Shown: piece after piece, positions 8,859 to 16,610 of the stretch
Layout: every line of letters begins with the position of its first letter
Position numbering within the stretch: the stretch's first letter is position 1
NCBI GenBank assembly: GCA_007122335.1
Contig: SKTZ01000042.1
Coordinates: forward strand, 1 to 43,885
Origin: Bacillota bacterium
Lineage (GTDB): Bacteria; Bacillota; Halanaerobiia; B1SED10-174
Length of the DNA: 43,885 bases
Direction: 5' to 3'
Made by a program: the position numbers and the translations under genes
The notes under the pieces: generated by a model
Databases searched by the model: none
Told to the model about the DNA's origin: nothing
The model's input: only the letters and a program-made list of their open reading frames with translations

Positions 8859-10211
8859 CTAACCAACCATAACGTGTCCTTCAGGTAACCTTCTTGGGGG
8901 AGTTTCTCGCTTCATGCTTAGAGCAATGGCAAAACTCATTACCCCTACTCTTCCAATTAACATGGAAATTATCAAAATTGCCTTGCTGGGGGTAGCCAGA
9001 TCTTCTGTTATTCCCATGCTTAAACCAACAGTACCAAAAGCAGAAGTGGCTTCAAATAATAATGGAAGGATTTGTTCATCCTGGAAAAAACTGAGTCCCA
9101 GAGTGGATAAAAAAACCCAGAAAAAAGCAAGAATTGTTAAAATAAAGGCCTTAATTACTGTCCAAATATTTAGTCTCCATTTCCAAACCTCAATATCGCT
9201 TTTTCCCCTAACAAAAGAAATTAACCCAAATACCAAAATGGTAAGGGTAGTTGTTTTTATACCCCCTCCGGTTGAGCCCGGAGAGGCTCCAATAAACATA
9301 AGGGCAATAACCAATAAAAGGGTTGTTGGTTTCCAGAGACTCGTATCAATTGTATTAAATCCCGCAGTTCTTGCTGTGACGGAGAGAAAACTTCCTCCAA
9401 GTAGTTTCCCACCAAATTTTAGTTCTCCCAGGGTTTCGGGGTTATTCCATTCCAGTGCGGTAATGGTAAAGAAACCAATAGTAAGCAAAATCAAAGTCAT
9501 AAAAAACACCATCCTGGCAGTAAGAGAAAACCTTTTTCCATTGGCTCGATAAAAAATCTCTACCAGAACAGCAAAACCCAAACCCCCAAATACAATCAGA
9601 GTCATTATTACCAGGTTAATCATAACATCGCCGGTGAAATTTTCCAGGCTGTTTCCAAAAATATCAAAACCAGCATTATTAAATGCTGAAACTGCGTGGA
9701 AAATAGAATAATAAAAAGAATCCCAGCCTTCGAAAATATTTCTCAGTCTTAACCATAATAAAAAAGCCCCAGTCCCCTGAAAGACGAGGGTAAATGACAG
9801 AACATACTGCATTAACCGAACCAACCCGGAAATATTATACTGGTTAAGGTCTTCCTGGATCAGAAGTCTTCCTCGTAAGGAAATTTTTCTACCCAGGATC
9901 AGGGCAAAAAGTGTAGAAAAAGCCATAACCCCTAATCCCCCGAGCTGGAATTGGATCAGGACAACAAGCTGCCCAAATAAGCTTAAATCTTCTTTTGTGC
10001 TAACTACGGTAAGCCCGGTTACACATGTAGCCGAGGTTGAAGTGAAAAGTGCATCGATAAGAGTAAGACTTTCAGATCCGGACGAAGAAACGGGTAAGGA
10101 CAAAAGTACAAACCCAGTAAAAATAACTATAACATAACAAATCACCAGAATTTGGACCGGTGTTAAACGGTGCATCCACCTATTATTTCCGTTCCTTAGA
10201 TTATATTTCAC
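8859..10211 (-). CDS. ktrB: K+ transporter KtrB/TrkH membrane subunit
   Basis: 450 residues with about 8-10 membrane helices arranged as four M1-P-M2 repeats. The filter glycine is present in every P-loop: TCVTGLTVVS, AFNNAGFDIF, ARTAGFNTID and AFGTVGLSMG. It forms the K+ (often Na+-coupled) translocation path together with KtrA. The start is a GTG at 10211 with GGCGGTGA upstream. A terminator-like hairpin separates it from rplT, so expression may be partly independent. Confidence 0.93.
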   Translation of the reverse strand: MKYNLRNGNNRWMHRLTPVQILVICYVIVIFTGFVLLSLPVSSSGSESLTLIDALFTSTSATCVTGLTVVSTKEDLSLFGQLVVLIQFQLGGLGVMAFSTLFALILGRKISLRGRLLIQEDLNQYNISGLVRLMQYVLSFTLVFQGTGAFLLWLRLRNIFEGWDSFYYSIFHAVSAFNNAGFDIFGNSLENFTGDVMINLVIMTLIVFGGLGFAVLVEIFYRANGKRFSLTARMVFFMTLILLTIGFFTITALEWNNPETLGELKFGGKLLGGSFLSVTARTAGFNTIDTSLWKPTTLLLVIALMFIGASPGSTGGGIKTTTLTILVFGLISFVRGKSDIEVWKWRLNIWTVIKAFILTILAFFWVFLSTLGLSFFQDEQILPLLFEATSAFGTVGLSMGITEDLATPSKAILIISMLIGRVGVMSFAIALSMKRETPPRRLPEGHVMVG

Positions 10212-10231
10212 ATAATCACCGCCCAGACAAA

Positions 10232-10258
10232 CCCCTCCTCCAAATTAAGGAAGAGGGG
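10232..10258 (-). terminator. Terminator after rplT
   Basis: Stem CCCCTCTTCC / GGAGGAGGGG (one mismatch, 7-nt loop) followed by TTTGT on the minus strand, 8 nt past the L20 stop. It should end or attenuate the infC-rpmI-rplT transcript before ktrB. Confidence 0.7.
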
Positions 10259-10265
10259 CTATTTA

Positions 10266-10619
10266 CTATTGACCATTTTTTGCAACGGAAACCAGCTGGC
10301 GGAAACCTTCCTGGTCATTTACAGCCATATCAGCAAGAATTTTTCTATTAATCTGGACATCTGCCTTTTTTAACCCGCTGATAAACTTGTTATAGCTCAT
10401 GCCATTCTGGCGAGCGGCGGCATTAATCCTGGCAATCCAAAGGCGGCGAAAATCTCTTTTCTTTCTTTTTCTATCCCGGTAAGCATAACTCATCGATTTG
10501 ATGAGCTGCTCCTGGGCGGGACGATATAGCTTGCTTTTTGAACCAAAGTAACCTTTGGCCAGCTTTAATACTTTTTTCCGGCGGTGCCGGGCCTTGGGCC
10601 CTCTTTTTACACGCGGCAT
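10266..10619 (-). CDS. rplT: Ribosomal protein L20
   Basis: 117 residues, standard length. [20 protein letters not shown] and the later [21 protein letters not shown] are diagnostic. L20 is an early 23S rRNA assembly protein, and in Bacillota it represses its own operon by binding the infC leader. RBS AAGGAGGG precedes the ATG. It is the last gene of infC-rpmI-rplT. Confidence 0.98.
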   Translation of the reverse strand: MPRVKRGPKARHRRKKVLKLAKGYFGSKSKLYRPAQEQLIKSMSYAYRDRKRKKRDFRRLWIARINAAARQNGMSYNKFISGLKKADVQINRKILADMAVNDQEGFRQLVSVAKNGQ

Positions 10620-10637
10620 TATTAACCCTCCTTAATC

Positions 10638-10835
10638 CTAATTATGCGGAAGTAATTTTTCAATCCTCTTTTGATCTGCAGCTGAAATTTCTTTGGGCTG
10701 CCGCAATTGGCGTTTCCTTTTTCCTGTTTTTGCAGTCAATTTATGTCTGCCAAAAGATTTCTCATGGATAAATTTCCCGGTCCCGGTTTTCTTGACCCTT
10801 TTAGCAGTTCCCTTGTGTGTCTTCATTTTTCCCAA
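10638..10835 (-). CDS. rpmI: Ribosomal protein L35
   Basis: 65 residues, standard length, starting GKMKTHKGTAKRVKKTGTGK after the initiator. The start is a TTG at 10835, with AGGGGGT about 7 nt upstream; the next ATG is three codons in and badly spaced from the RBS. It is a basic 50S subunit protein. It lies 12 nt after infC and 18 nt before rplT. Confidence 0.95.
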   Translation of the reverse strand: MGKMKTHKGTAKRVKKTGTGKFIHEKSFGRHKLTAKTGKRKRQLRQPKEISAADQKRIEKLLPHN

Positions 10836-10847
10836 TTCAATTACCCC

Positions 10848-11366
10848 CTACTTGTTTTCACTGATCGGGCTAAATATAGCAATCATATTGCGCCCTTCCA
10901 TTTTCGGCTTATTTTCCAGTTTGCCCAGATCTTTTATACCTTCTTCAAACTTATTCAATATGTCATGTCCCTGGTCTTTATGGGTTATTTCTCTTCCTCT
11001 AAACTTAATGCGCAATTTAACCTTATCTTTATTTTCCAAAAATTTTCTGGCCATGCGCAGTTTAGTATTAAAGTCATGTTCCTCGATTTTTAGTCCCACC
11101 TGAACTTCTTTGACATTTACTACATTCTGGTTCTTTTTTGCTTCTTTTGCTTTTTTAGCCTGTTCATACTTATATTTTCCATAGTCCATTACCCGACAGA
11201 CAGGTGGTTTGGCTTGGGGAGCCACTTCAACCAGATCCAAGCCCTTTTCGCCGGCCAAATCCAAACCATCGTGGATAGACATAATTCCAACCTGTTCTCC
11301 ATCAGCATCAATTACGCGAATCTGGCGAGACCTAATTGACTCATTAACCCTGAGATCCTTGCTAAT
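10848..11366 (-). CDS. infC: Translation initiation factor IF-3 with an ATT start codon
   Basis: 172 residues. The conserved N-terminal sequence (SKDLRVNESIRSRQIRVID) can only be read from an ATT at 11364-11366. An in-frame TGA lies 9 nt upstream of it, and the first in-frame ATG (11282) would remove 28 conserved residues. GGGGGTG sits about 7 nt before the ATT. In other bacteria the AUU start of infC allows IF-3 to inhibit its own synthesis by discriminating against non-canonical start codons. The C-terminal domain includes LRIKFRGREITHKDQG. It is the first gene of the L20 operon. Confidence 0.95.
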   Translation of the reverse strand: MSKDLRVNESIRSRQIRVIDADGEQVGIMSIHDGLDLAGEKGLDLVEVAPQAKPPVCRVMDYGKYKYEQAKKAKEAKKNQNVVNVKEVQVGLKIEEHDFNTKLRMARKFLENKDKVKLRIKFRGREITHKDQGHDILNKFEEGIKDLGKLENKPKMEGRNMIAIFSPISENK

Positions 11367-11387
11367 CTTATTTCACCCCCTATAAAA

Positions 11388-11485
11388 TTAAAAAAGATGG
11401 CACGCAAAGCCATCCGCAAAACAATCTTTAACCCAGTGAGCTTTTGCTACTAGGTGAGAAGCGGAGGCTTCTGCTTTGTTGTTCC
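11388..11485 (-). ncRNA. L20-leader-like autoregulatory leader with attenuator
   Basis: The transcript upstream of infC contains the hairpin GCAGAAGCCTCCGCTTCTCACC (about 11453-11475). It ends in a strong intrinsic terminator at 11396-11414 (GATGGC / GCCATC followed by at least six T on the minus strand), located before the infC RBS. Its position and sequence resemble the Bacillota L20 leader, where L20 binding favours the terminator. Assignment to that family is from memory of its features, not from a covariance search. Confidence 0.75.
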
Positions 11486-11491
11486 TTTGAT

Positions 11492-11520
11492 AGTATACCA
11501 CAACCCTAAATACTGGTCAA
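11492..11520 (-). promoter_or_regulatory. Promoter of infC-rpmI-rplT
   Basis: Minus strand TTGACC (11515-11520), 17 nt, TATACT (11492-11497). The -35 box overlaps the stop codon of the upstream DUF445 gene. Confidence 0.85.
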
Positions 11521-12113
11521 ATACCACCCGCTAAAAAAATAAAAAAAATCTGGACCAGGCCAACAAAAAACCCCAGTAATCCACCAAAAAGCTCAATGAA
11601 CCTTAATTCTCGCGATGCAATGCCAAAAACCAGGCTTTCAACTTCCTTTAAGGGCAGGTTTTTGATTTTTTCCCCTACAAGGTCTGCAAGGTTGCTATCT
11701 TCAATCAGTCGGTGAGTAAGTCCATTACGAATTTCCTCGATTTCATTTTTTATATCCTTTTCCAGCACCTTTTGCATCCCGTTTAAAATGCCGGTCTGTA
11801 GGGTTGCGGGTACAAATAAAAACCAACGGTTGATTTTACCCTGCAGGAATCTTTTTAATGCTTTCTCGGCTTCTTCTTCCAGACCCAGGTTTTCCCAGTG
11901 TTGAGTCATGGTTTCTCGGTTAAGGATCTCTTTTTCTAGTGCTTTCCCGATTTTTACAGCAATTTCCTCCTGATAACGGGGAAGAAGTCCTTGAATTTTA
12001 AATCTCCCTATTTTCAGAACCCGATAAGGACGGAAAAGAGATTTAATTGCCAGCATATTTGTTCCCCAACCAATCAAAGCTCCTAAAAAAGGCAAAACCC
12101 AGTAAATATTCAT
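11517..12113 (-). CDS. DUF445 family membrane protein
   Basis: 198 residues from an ATG at 12113, chosen because GGAGG lies 8 nt upstream; a TTG at 12128 lies on the RBS side. The N-terminus is a membrane segment followed by GWGTNMLAIKSLFRPYR, the hallmark of DUF445 (B. subtilis YheB-like). A mostly helical charged middle and a C-terminal helix (LLGFFVGLVQIFFIFLAGG) follow. It is about half the length of YheB and resembles the short forms of the family. No function is established. It follows the cyclase gene by 20 nt and is probably co-transcribed with it. Confidence 0.8.
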   Translation of the reverse strand: MNIYWVLPFLGALIGWGTNMLAIKSLFRPYRVLKIGRFKIQGLLPRYQEEIAVKIGKALEKEILNRETMTQHWENLGLEEEAEKALKRFLQGKINRWFLFVPATLQTGILNGMQKVLEKDIKNEIEEIRNGLTHRLIEDSNLADLVGEKIKNLPLKEVESLVFGIASRELRFIELFGGLLGFFVGLVQIFFIFLAGGI

Positions 12114-12133
12114 CCGCTTAGCCTCCAAATAGT

Positions 12134-12763
12134 TTAACCCTGGTCAATTAGAACTGCCCGGCAGGGTGAGCCATCCCCCTTAGCTATTTTCAAGGGAAAG
12201 GCCGCAAGAATATAATCCCCTGGTTTTACATCCTCTAAATAGAGTCCTTCGAGGATAGCAATACCATTGGAAAGCAGGGTTGTATGAACCGGATAATTTT
12301 CACCTTCCCCCCGCTCAACAGTTATAAAATCAAGGCCAACAAGTTGTATCTGGTTTTGAACTAAAAACTCTGCCGCATCAGCAGTAAAAACGGGGTGATT
12401 TTGATTAAAATCCCCTTTTTTTATCAATTCCCAGCCCCGGGTTTTGCAGATAATTCTTTTTAATCCTGCCCCCAAATGAGGTTTTAAATCCAGGGCAGAA
12501 ATTTTCTCTTTTGCACCAAAATCAATTATCCGGACCGGCCCATAATAAATGTCAAGAGGCATTTCATCAATAGTCTTTCCTTCCCGGATAAAATGGGAAG
12601 GAGCATCTAAATGGGTTCCACTGTGAGAACTCATTTCTAATCGACTCAGGTTACAAAGCTCCCCGGAATCCAGATCTTTAATTCTTTCGGTGGAAAATGG
12701 AGTATCGCCTGGATAAATAATGCTATCTGGAGCGAGAGACATAGAAATATCAATTATCTTCAT
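12134..12763 (-). CDS. Cyclase-family (kynurenine formamidase-like) metal-dependent hydrolase
   Basis: 209 residues. The metal-binding signature HSGTHLDAPSHF is present near residues 46-57, preceded by DISMSLAPDSIIYPGDTPF and followed by VGLDFITVERG, as in the Pfam Cyclase fold. Members hydrolyse N-formylkynurenine, cyclic amides or related compounds. No tryptophan catabolism genes are nearby, so the substrate is unknown. RBS AAAGGAGA lies upstream of the ATG. It is followed by DUF445 and preceded by a tRNA gene with its own terminator. Confidence 0.85.
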   Translation of the reverse strand: MKIIDISMSLAPDSIIYPGDTPFSTERIKDLDSGELCNLSRLEMSSHSGTHLDAPSHFIREGKTIDEMPLDIYYGPVRIIDFGAKEKISALDLKPHLGAGLKRIICKTRGWELIKKGDFNQNHPVFTADAAEFLVQNQIQLVGLDFITVERGEGENYPVHTTLLSNGIAILEGLYLEDVKPGDYILAAFPLKIAKGDGSPCRAVLIDQG

Positions 12764-12802
12764 GCTTACTTCTCCTTTCTAAGCACCTAAAATAAAAAAT
12801 AA

Positions 12803-12816
12803 CTCCCCGCAGGGAG
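12803..12816 (-). terminator. Terminator of tRNA-Val(GAC)
   Basis: Short stem CTCCC / GGGAG with a TGCG loop followed by a T-rich tract on the minus strand, 9 nt past the tRNA CCA end. Confidence 0.65.
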
Positions 12817-12824
12817 AAAAAAAA

Positions 12825-12901
12825 TGGTGCACCCTCCCTGACTTGAACAGGGGACCTCCTGCATGTCAAGCAGGCACTCTGACCAACTGAGCTAAGGGTG
12901 C
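12825..12901 (-). tRNA. tRNA-Val(GAC), CCA encoded
   Basis: 77 nt. Acceptor GCACCCT pairs with AGGGTGC. The anticodon stem CCTGC/GCAGG encloses the loop TTGACAT, and the T arm is CCCTG-TTCAAGT-CAGGG. The 3' CCA is encoded. Confidence 0.95.
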
Positions 12902-12926
12902 ACATCTCTCTAAACTTGGCATTATT

Positions 12927-12955
12927 ATTATAATATATTTAACTGAAGATGTAAA
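12927..12955 (-). promoter_or_regulatory. Promoter of tRNA-Val(GAC)
   Basis: Minus strand TTTACA (12950-12955), 17 nt, TATAAT (12927-12932), about 25 nt before the tRNA 5' end. Confidence 0.8.
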
Positions 12956-13055
12956 CCCAAAATTTTGCTAAGAAATAGTTTTTTATTTCACCCTCTTTTT
13001 ATTCTTCTTGAACCATTGGCCGATCGGCTAACTGCAGGAATTATCTGGATTTTTC

Positions 13056-13085
13056 TTGACCTGTTGTTTTGCACTCGGTTATAAT
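13056..13085 (+). promoter_or_regulatory. Promoter of the small cytochrome-like gene
   Basis: TTGACC (13056-13061), 18 nt, TATAAT (13080-13085), 28 nt before the ATG. It diverges from the tRNA-Val promoter. Confidence 0.75.
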
Positions 13086-13113
13086 CAAAATATAACTGAT
13101 AAAGGAGGTTGCC

Positions 13114-13506
13114 ATGTTCATAACTCTCGCCTGGATTAACGTAGCTCTTATGATAATTGCCTCGCTTCTTTTTATCACCCGCAGGATTTTTAAAAACCTG
13201 GGAGATAAAAAAAGCCCTTTTGCTCTGTTCTTACGAAGGATTATGCCTTTACTGCAAAAAATTCACCCGATCATTGGATTAAGTTTCATTGTGGTCAGTT
13301 TTATCCATGGATACCTTGCACTGGGATTAATAACCCTTCATACAGGATTACTGGTTTGGCTTACAGCATTACTTATGGGAACTGTTGCCATAGTGGGGAA
13401 AGGGTTAAGAATTAACCAAAAAACCTGGTTGAAAATTCACCGCCCTCTCGCTCTTCTACTCTGGGCTTTATTTTTTCTCCATTATTTTAACCCCTGGCTA
13501 ATCTAG
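13114..13506 (+). CDS. Small four-helix membrane protein, putative diheme b-type cytochrome
   Basis: 130 residues, four predicted membrane helices, RBS AAAGGAGG. Histidines sit at 51 and 65 in helix 2 and at 109 and 123 in helix 4. Both pairs are separated by 13 residues, the spacing expected for two stacked bis-His hemes across a membrane, as in ferric reductase/NOX-type domains and cytochrome b561. No FAD or NADPH domain is attached. I infer a transmembrane electron carrier; I do not recognise a named family. It is the only protein gene on the plus strand here. It is convergent with an exported DOMON-domain protein, which makes a functional pair plausible. The start is supported by a good RBS and promoter. 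Confidence 0.7.
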   Translation: MFITLAWINVALMIIASLLFITRRIFKNLGDKKSPFALFLRRIMPLLQKIHPIIGLSFIVVSFIHGYLALGLITLHTGLLVWLTALLMGTVAIVGKGLRINQKTWLKIHRPLALLLWALFFLHYFNPWLI

Positions 13507-13510
13507 GAAA

Positions 13511-13558
13511 AACTCCCCTTTAGTAAAAAACTTGTGCCTGTTTACCTCTAGGGGAGTT
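13511..13558. terminator. Shared hairpin between convergent genes
   Basis: AACTCCCC / GGGGAGTT plus an inner GTAAA / TTTAC pairing form a long hairpin between the cytochrome-like gene (+) and the DOMON gene (-). It probably terminates both, although U-tracts are weak. Confidence 0.55.
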
Positions 13559-13584
13559 CTTAGAACTATCCAAAGCTATTTTAT

Positions 13585-14154
13585 TTATTCAACTTCTGCA
13601 TTTAAAGAAGCTCTGCTGGAATGACGTGTCCTGATATTTTGAGAAGAGTTATGGTAAGCCAAAATTATTCCAAAACTATCTTCCGGGCTTAATCCCGAAA
13701 GGTTATACCCCTGATCTTCAGGAAATTGAAGTGGGTACGAAAATTCCATTATAACTAAGTCATCTTCCATGGTGATAAAAAATTCCTCAATTGCAGGTTC
13801 ATCAACTGCAGAATGAGTCCTTCCAACTGCAACATCGTCCCTGATCAAACCTTCTTCCCCATCAAAGTAACCAATGAACATGTTGGAACCATGCATTCCT
13901 CCACCCGGATTGTTAAAACCAATGGCTATCCAGCCCCCAGTTTTTACAGAAAGGTGAACGTACATTTTTTCCCCGTCATGAGCAAGATAGAGCTTGTAGG
14001 GCTCCTGTTCCCAGGGTTCTTTGGGGTATCCTTCAACTTCTCCATTTATCTCTAAAGCTTCTTCAACCCGTCCCATTATCAATAAGGTTTCAGAGCAAAC
14101 ACTACCACTAAAGGCAAAAACCAAAACTAAAGCAAACAACAATAACTTAGCCAA
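13585..14154 (-). CDS. Exported DOMON-domain protein, putative periplasmic/extracellular heme protein
   Basis: 189 residues from a TTG at 14154 with AGGGG upstream. A signal peptide (about 1-20) is followed by a single DOMON fold. The family signature GWIAIGFNNPGGGMHGSNMF (74-93) is present. Heme-binding DOMON domains use a Met and a His; candidates here are Met87 or Met92 with His168 or His178. The last residue before the likely cleavage region is a cysteine, but the preceding GSV is not a standard lipobox. By family knowledge, such domains pass electrons to or from b561-type membrane cytochromes, matching the convergent neighbour. Heme binding is not proven by sequence. Confidence 0.75.
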   Translation of the reverse strand: MAKLLLFALVLVFAFSGSVCSETLLIMGRVEEALEINGEVEGYPKEPWEQEPYKLYLAHDGEKMYVHLSVKTGGWIAIGFNNPGGGMHGSNMFIGYFDGEEGLIRDDVAVGRTHSAVDEPAIEEFFITMEDDLVIMEFSYPLQFPEDQGYNLSGLSPEDSFGIILAYHNSSQNIRTRHSSRASLNAEVE

Positions 14155-14252
14155 AAAAACACCCCTTTCGTTAATCTTATCTGTTATTAAGAAACATTCC
14201 CTATATCCCGTTAATTTCCTCTTTTTTATATTTTATCTTCTTTCGGTTTCTC

Positions 14253-14281
14253 TTGACGCCCTCCCTCTCCTCTTGTATAAT
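14253..14281 (+). promoter_or_regulatory. Promoter of the four-tRNA cluster
   Basis: TTGACG (14253-14258), 17 nt, TATAAT (14276-14281), 19 nt before the first tRNA. Confidence 0.88.
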
Positions 14282-14300
14282 AAAGGTGGCTCTGGGGGCG

Positions 14301-14376
14301 GGGCGAATAGCTCAGCTGGAAGAGCGCTTGGGTCACATCCAAGAGGCCACAGGTTCGAGTCCTGTTTCGCCCACCA
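14301..14376 (+). tRNA. tRNA-Val(CAC)
   Basis: 76 nt with encoded CCA. Acceptor GGGCGAA/TTCGCCC, anticodon stem CTTGG/CCAAG with loop GTCACAT. It complements the GAC isoacceptor at 12.9 kb. Confidence 0.95.
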
Positions 14377-14381
14377 GAAAA

Positions 14382-14456
14382 GCGGAAATAGCTCAGTGGT
14401 AGAGCACAACCTTGCCAAGGTTGGGGTCGTGGGTTCGAATCCCATTTTCCGCTCCA
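14382..14456 (+). tRNA. tRNA-Gly(GCC)
   Basis: 75 nt with encoded CCA. Acceptor GCGGAAA/TTTCCGC, anticodon stem CAACC/GGTTG with loop TTGCCAA. Confidence 0.95.
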
Positions 14457-14460
14457 AAAG

Positions 14461-14536
14461 GGCGGCATAGCCAAGTGGCTAAGGCGGAGGACTGCAAATC
14501 CTCTATTCCCCAGTTCGAATCTGGGTGCCGCCTCCA
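14461..14536 (+). tRNA. tRNA-Cys(GCA)
   Basis: 76 nt with encoded CCA. Acceptor GGCGGCA/TGCCGCC, anticodon stem GAGGA/TCCTC with loop CTGCAAA. Confidence 0.95.
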
Positions 14537-14540
14537 ATGT

Positions 14541-14630
14541 GCCGGGATGGCGGAATTGGCAGACGCATCGGACTTAAAATCCGGTGGGCATGACTTGCCC
14601 GTGCCGGTTCGAGCCCGGCTCCCGGCACCA
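14541..14630 (+). tRNA. tRNA-Leu(UAA)
   Basis: 90 nt with a long variable arm and encoded CCA. Acceptor GCCGGGA/TCCCGGC, anticodon loop CTTAAAA. It is the last tRNA of the cluster. Confidence 0.95.
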
Positions 14631-14641
14631 CTGAAGATAAA

Positions 14642-14667
14642 GGTTCTCATAATTGAGAGCCTTTTTT
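14642..14667 (+). terminator. Terminator of the tRNA cluster
   Basis: Stem GGTTCTCA / TGAGAGCC with loop TAAT, followed by six T, 12 nt after tRNA-Leu. Confidence 0.88.
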
Positions 14668-14680
14668 CTTTGCAAAAATA

Positions 14681-14705
14681 AAAAAAAGCCAGTTCCTAAA
14701 CTGGC
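14681..14705 (-). terminator. Terminator of the secreted-protein gene
   Basis: Minus-strand stem GCCAGTT / AACTGGC with loop TAGG, followed by eight T. It faces the tRNA terminator. Confidence 0.88.
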
Positions 14706-14731
14706 CTGTAAAATTTTTTATCTTTAATAAA

Positions 14732-15319
14732 TTATAGATCAACCCCATCCTCAGCATCTTCAAAATTGGGGTCAACAAAAACAATCCGGTGGTTAACTTC
14801 CAAAAATCGATCCCCTTCAAGCAAAAAGTGCCCAATTAATAAATCCTGGAAAAACCAGGCCTGTCCCATATTTAGATGTCTCATAGCAACTGCTCTTCCC
14901 CATTCTTCGGGCTCATCTTTGTAGAGCTCTACTCTCCAGTGCATTTGTTTATCGTGATAATTGCCGTAAGATGCCACAAGGGCTTTTTCTATTTCCCGGA
15001 ATCTATCCAGGTAGAGGGAGGTCTGGCTCAGATTTTTCTCGACAAGCTCATAGGTTCCCTGGAATAGGCCGTAGGAGTCGTCAAATTGATAACTAATCTT
15101 AACCTCATGGTCAAATTCGGTTCCCAGATAAATCAGTTTATTTTCTTTTTGTTCTACAAGCTCTGTAGTTTCATTCTTGTCTTCATGCTGATAAACCTGT
15201 TCCAACAAAATTCCCCACTCCAAACCCCTGAAACCATTCCTGTTTTCTTCTGCAGATAAGGAAGTACCAATTAAAACTATTGCTCCCAGGACTAAAAATA
15301 GTATTACCAGCTTTTTCAC
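14732..15319 (-). CDS. Secreted protein of unknown function
   Basis: 195 residues from a GTG with GGAGGAG upstream. A clear signal peptide (KKLVILFLVLGAIVLIGTSL, likely cleavage after LSA) is followed by an acidic, aromatic-rich soluble domain. The mature start FRGLEWGILLEQV resembles small extracytoplasmic proteins that begin with a FRGLxWG-type segment, but I do not recognise a named family. It is a single-gene unit between tRNAs and an SDR gene, with its own terminator. No catalytic motif is visible. Confidence 0.7.
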   Translation of the reverse strand: MKKLVILFLVLGAIVLIGTSLSAEENRNGFRGLEWGILLEQVYQHEDKNETTELVEQKENKLIYLGTEFDHEVKISYQFDDSYGLFQGTYELVEKNLSQTSLYLDRFREIEKALVASYGNYHDKQMHWRVELYKDEPEEWGRAVAMRHLNMGQAWFFQDLLIGHFLLEGDRFLEVNHRIVFVDPNFEDAEDGVDL

Positions 15320-15448
15320 TATTTCTCCTCCTCTCTCAACTTTATTAGTTCTAATTATCCACCAATTCCCCTGCTTTTTTCCTTATTATTTCGGAAGAAA
15401 TTTATTTGTTTTTACTCCTTTAATAGTAATAGCTTTAAGGGCAACAAA

Positions 15449-15488
15449 AACAACCCTGTCCGGGTTATTCATAAACGACAGGGTTGTT
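15449..15488 (-). terminator. Terminator of the NmrA-like gene
   Basis: A 12-bp stem (AACAACCCTGTC / GACAGGGTTGTT) with a 16-nt loop. The minus-strand exit is T-rich (TTTTTGTTG). Confidence 0.8.
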
Positions 15489-15571
15489 AATTTATTTTAA
15501 CAAATTAAGTTTGTAAGAAAGCCCATGTTTTCCACTTGAATCTAATCTTTTTTCCAGTTTTAAAGATTTTA

Positions 15572-16462
15572 TCAACCAGCATGGCCTCTCCCTACAGCAG
15601 AAATGTAATCTTCAACTCTGGACAGCTGCACAGGCAGCTTTTTCAATGTTTCTTCCATATTAACGACCTGATCTTTCCGAGCAATTCCGGACATCAAACC
15701 CGTAAAACTTTTTTGAATGGGGTCAGATGCTGTTTTTTTCTGCTCTTCTAAGCTGTCCAAGGGAATGCTTGTTACCTTGAATTTTTCTCCCATGGCGTCT
15801 TCAAATAATTTAATAACCTCGTTTGAAGATAGGGCTGCAGGTCCTCCCAGGGGAAGAATCGAATCGTAGACAGAATGATTTTCTACAGTTTTTACAGCGA
15901 ATTTAGCCACATCCTTATAGGAAATCCAGCTTACCTTATTATCCCCTGAACCGAATACCTGGGCCTGTTTTTGAGGGAAATCAAATCCAACAGCAGGGCT
16001 CAACCAGACCTCCATAAAATATACAGGCTGTAAAATGGTATATTTCATTCCGCTTTCCTGTATACTTGCTTCTACCTCTCTCTTTGCCTGCTCTAAAGGA
16101 ATATCCGGAGAGAGTTCGGGAAAAGAAACAAATATAAAGTGTTCTACACCCTGATTTTTCGCAACATCAACAAGGGATAACTGCCCGTCACGATCCACCG
16201 TCTGAATACTGTCTCCTTCCTGCCTGGAAAGGGTGCAAGAAGCAGTTGAAATTACTGTCTGGCAATCCATACAAGCATCTTGAATAGATCCGGGGTCTTT
16301 TAGATCTCCATATACCACCTCCGCGCCTATTTCCTTAAGATTTTTAACCTTTTGCGGATCAGAAGTCTGCCGAACAAGGGCCTTAAATTGTTTTCCCTCT
16401 TCTGCCAATAGCTGGCAAATCTCATTTCCAACCAGCCCAGTTGAACCAACAACGAGAATCAT
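15572..16462 (-). CDS. NmrA/atypical SDR family NAD(P)-binding protein
   Basis: 296 residues from an ATG at 16462 with GGGAGG 8 nt upstream; 18 further upstream codons are open but lack an RBS. The N-terminal glycine motif VVGSTGLVG (4-12) and DLKDPGSIQDA identify an NmrA/HSCARG-like Rossmann protein. FVSFPELS and MKYTILQPVYFMEVW fit the atypical SDR core, which lacks a YxxxK pair. Members are quinone oxidoreductases, isomerases or redox sensors; no substrate can be assigned. Monocistronic by its own terminator and a weak promoter candidate upstream. Confidence 0.78.
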   Translation of the reverse strand: MILVVGSTGLVGNEICQLLAEEGKQFKALVRQTSDPQKVKNLKEIGAEVVYGDLKDPGSIQDACMDCQTVISTASCTLSRQEGDSIQTVDRDGQLSLVDVAKNQGVEHFIFVSFPELSPDIPLEQAKREVEASIQESGMKYTILQPVYFMEVWLSPAVGFDFPQKQAQVFGSGDNKVSWISYKDVAKFAVKTVENHSVYDSILPLGGPAALSSNEVIKLFEDAMGEKFKVTSIPLDSLEEQKKTASDPIQKSFTGLMSGIARKDQVVNMEETLKKLPVQLSRVEDYISAVGRGHAG

Positions 16463-16610
16463 TTGACTTTCCTCCCTTTTATTTTTTTCAGTTAACCAAA
16501 CCCCAAAAAACGCCAAAAAATCGGAACCACCTCCCTGATTAACAGAATTTTTGTGTTAAATAAAATACCCCTAACCGGGTATAGAAATAATTTCTACAAA
16601 GGCCAGGGAC

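Noticed and set aside
8914-9552. 212-codon plus-strand frame
   Set aside because: It is antisense to ktrB, low in complexity and has no RBS; the minus-strand K+ transporter explains the region.
12825-14630. tRNA genes as integration sites for a mobile island
   Set aside because: No integrase, no duplicated tRNA 3' end and no insertion sequence were found nearby.
14021-14681. Frames on both strands over the tRNA cluster
   Set aside because: They translate tRNA genes; the four tRNAs fold well and leave no room for protein genes.
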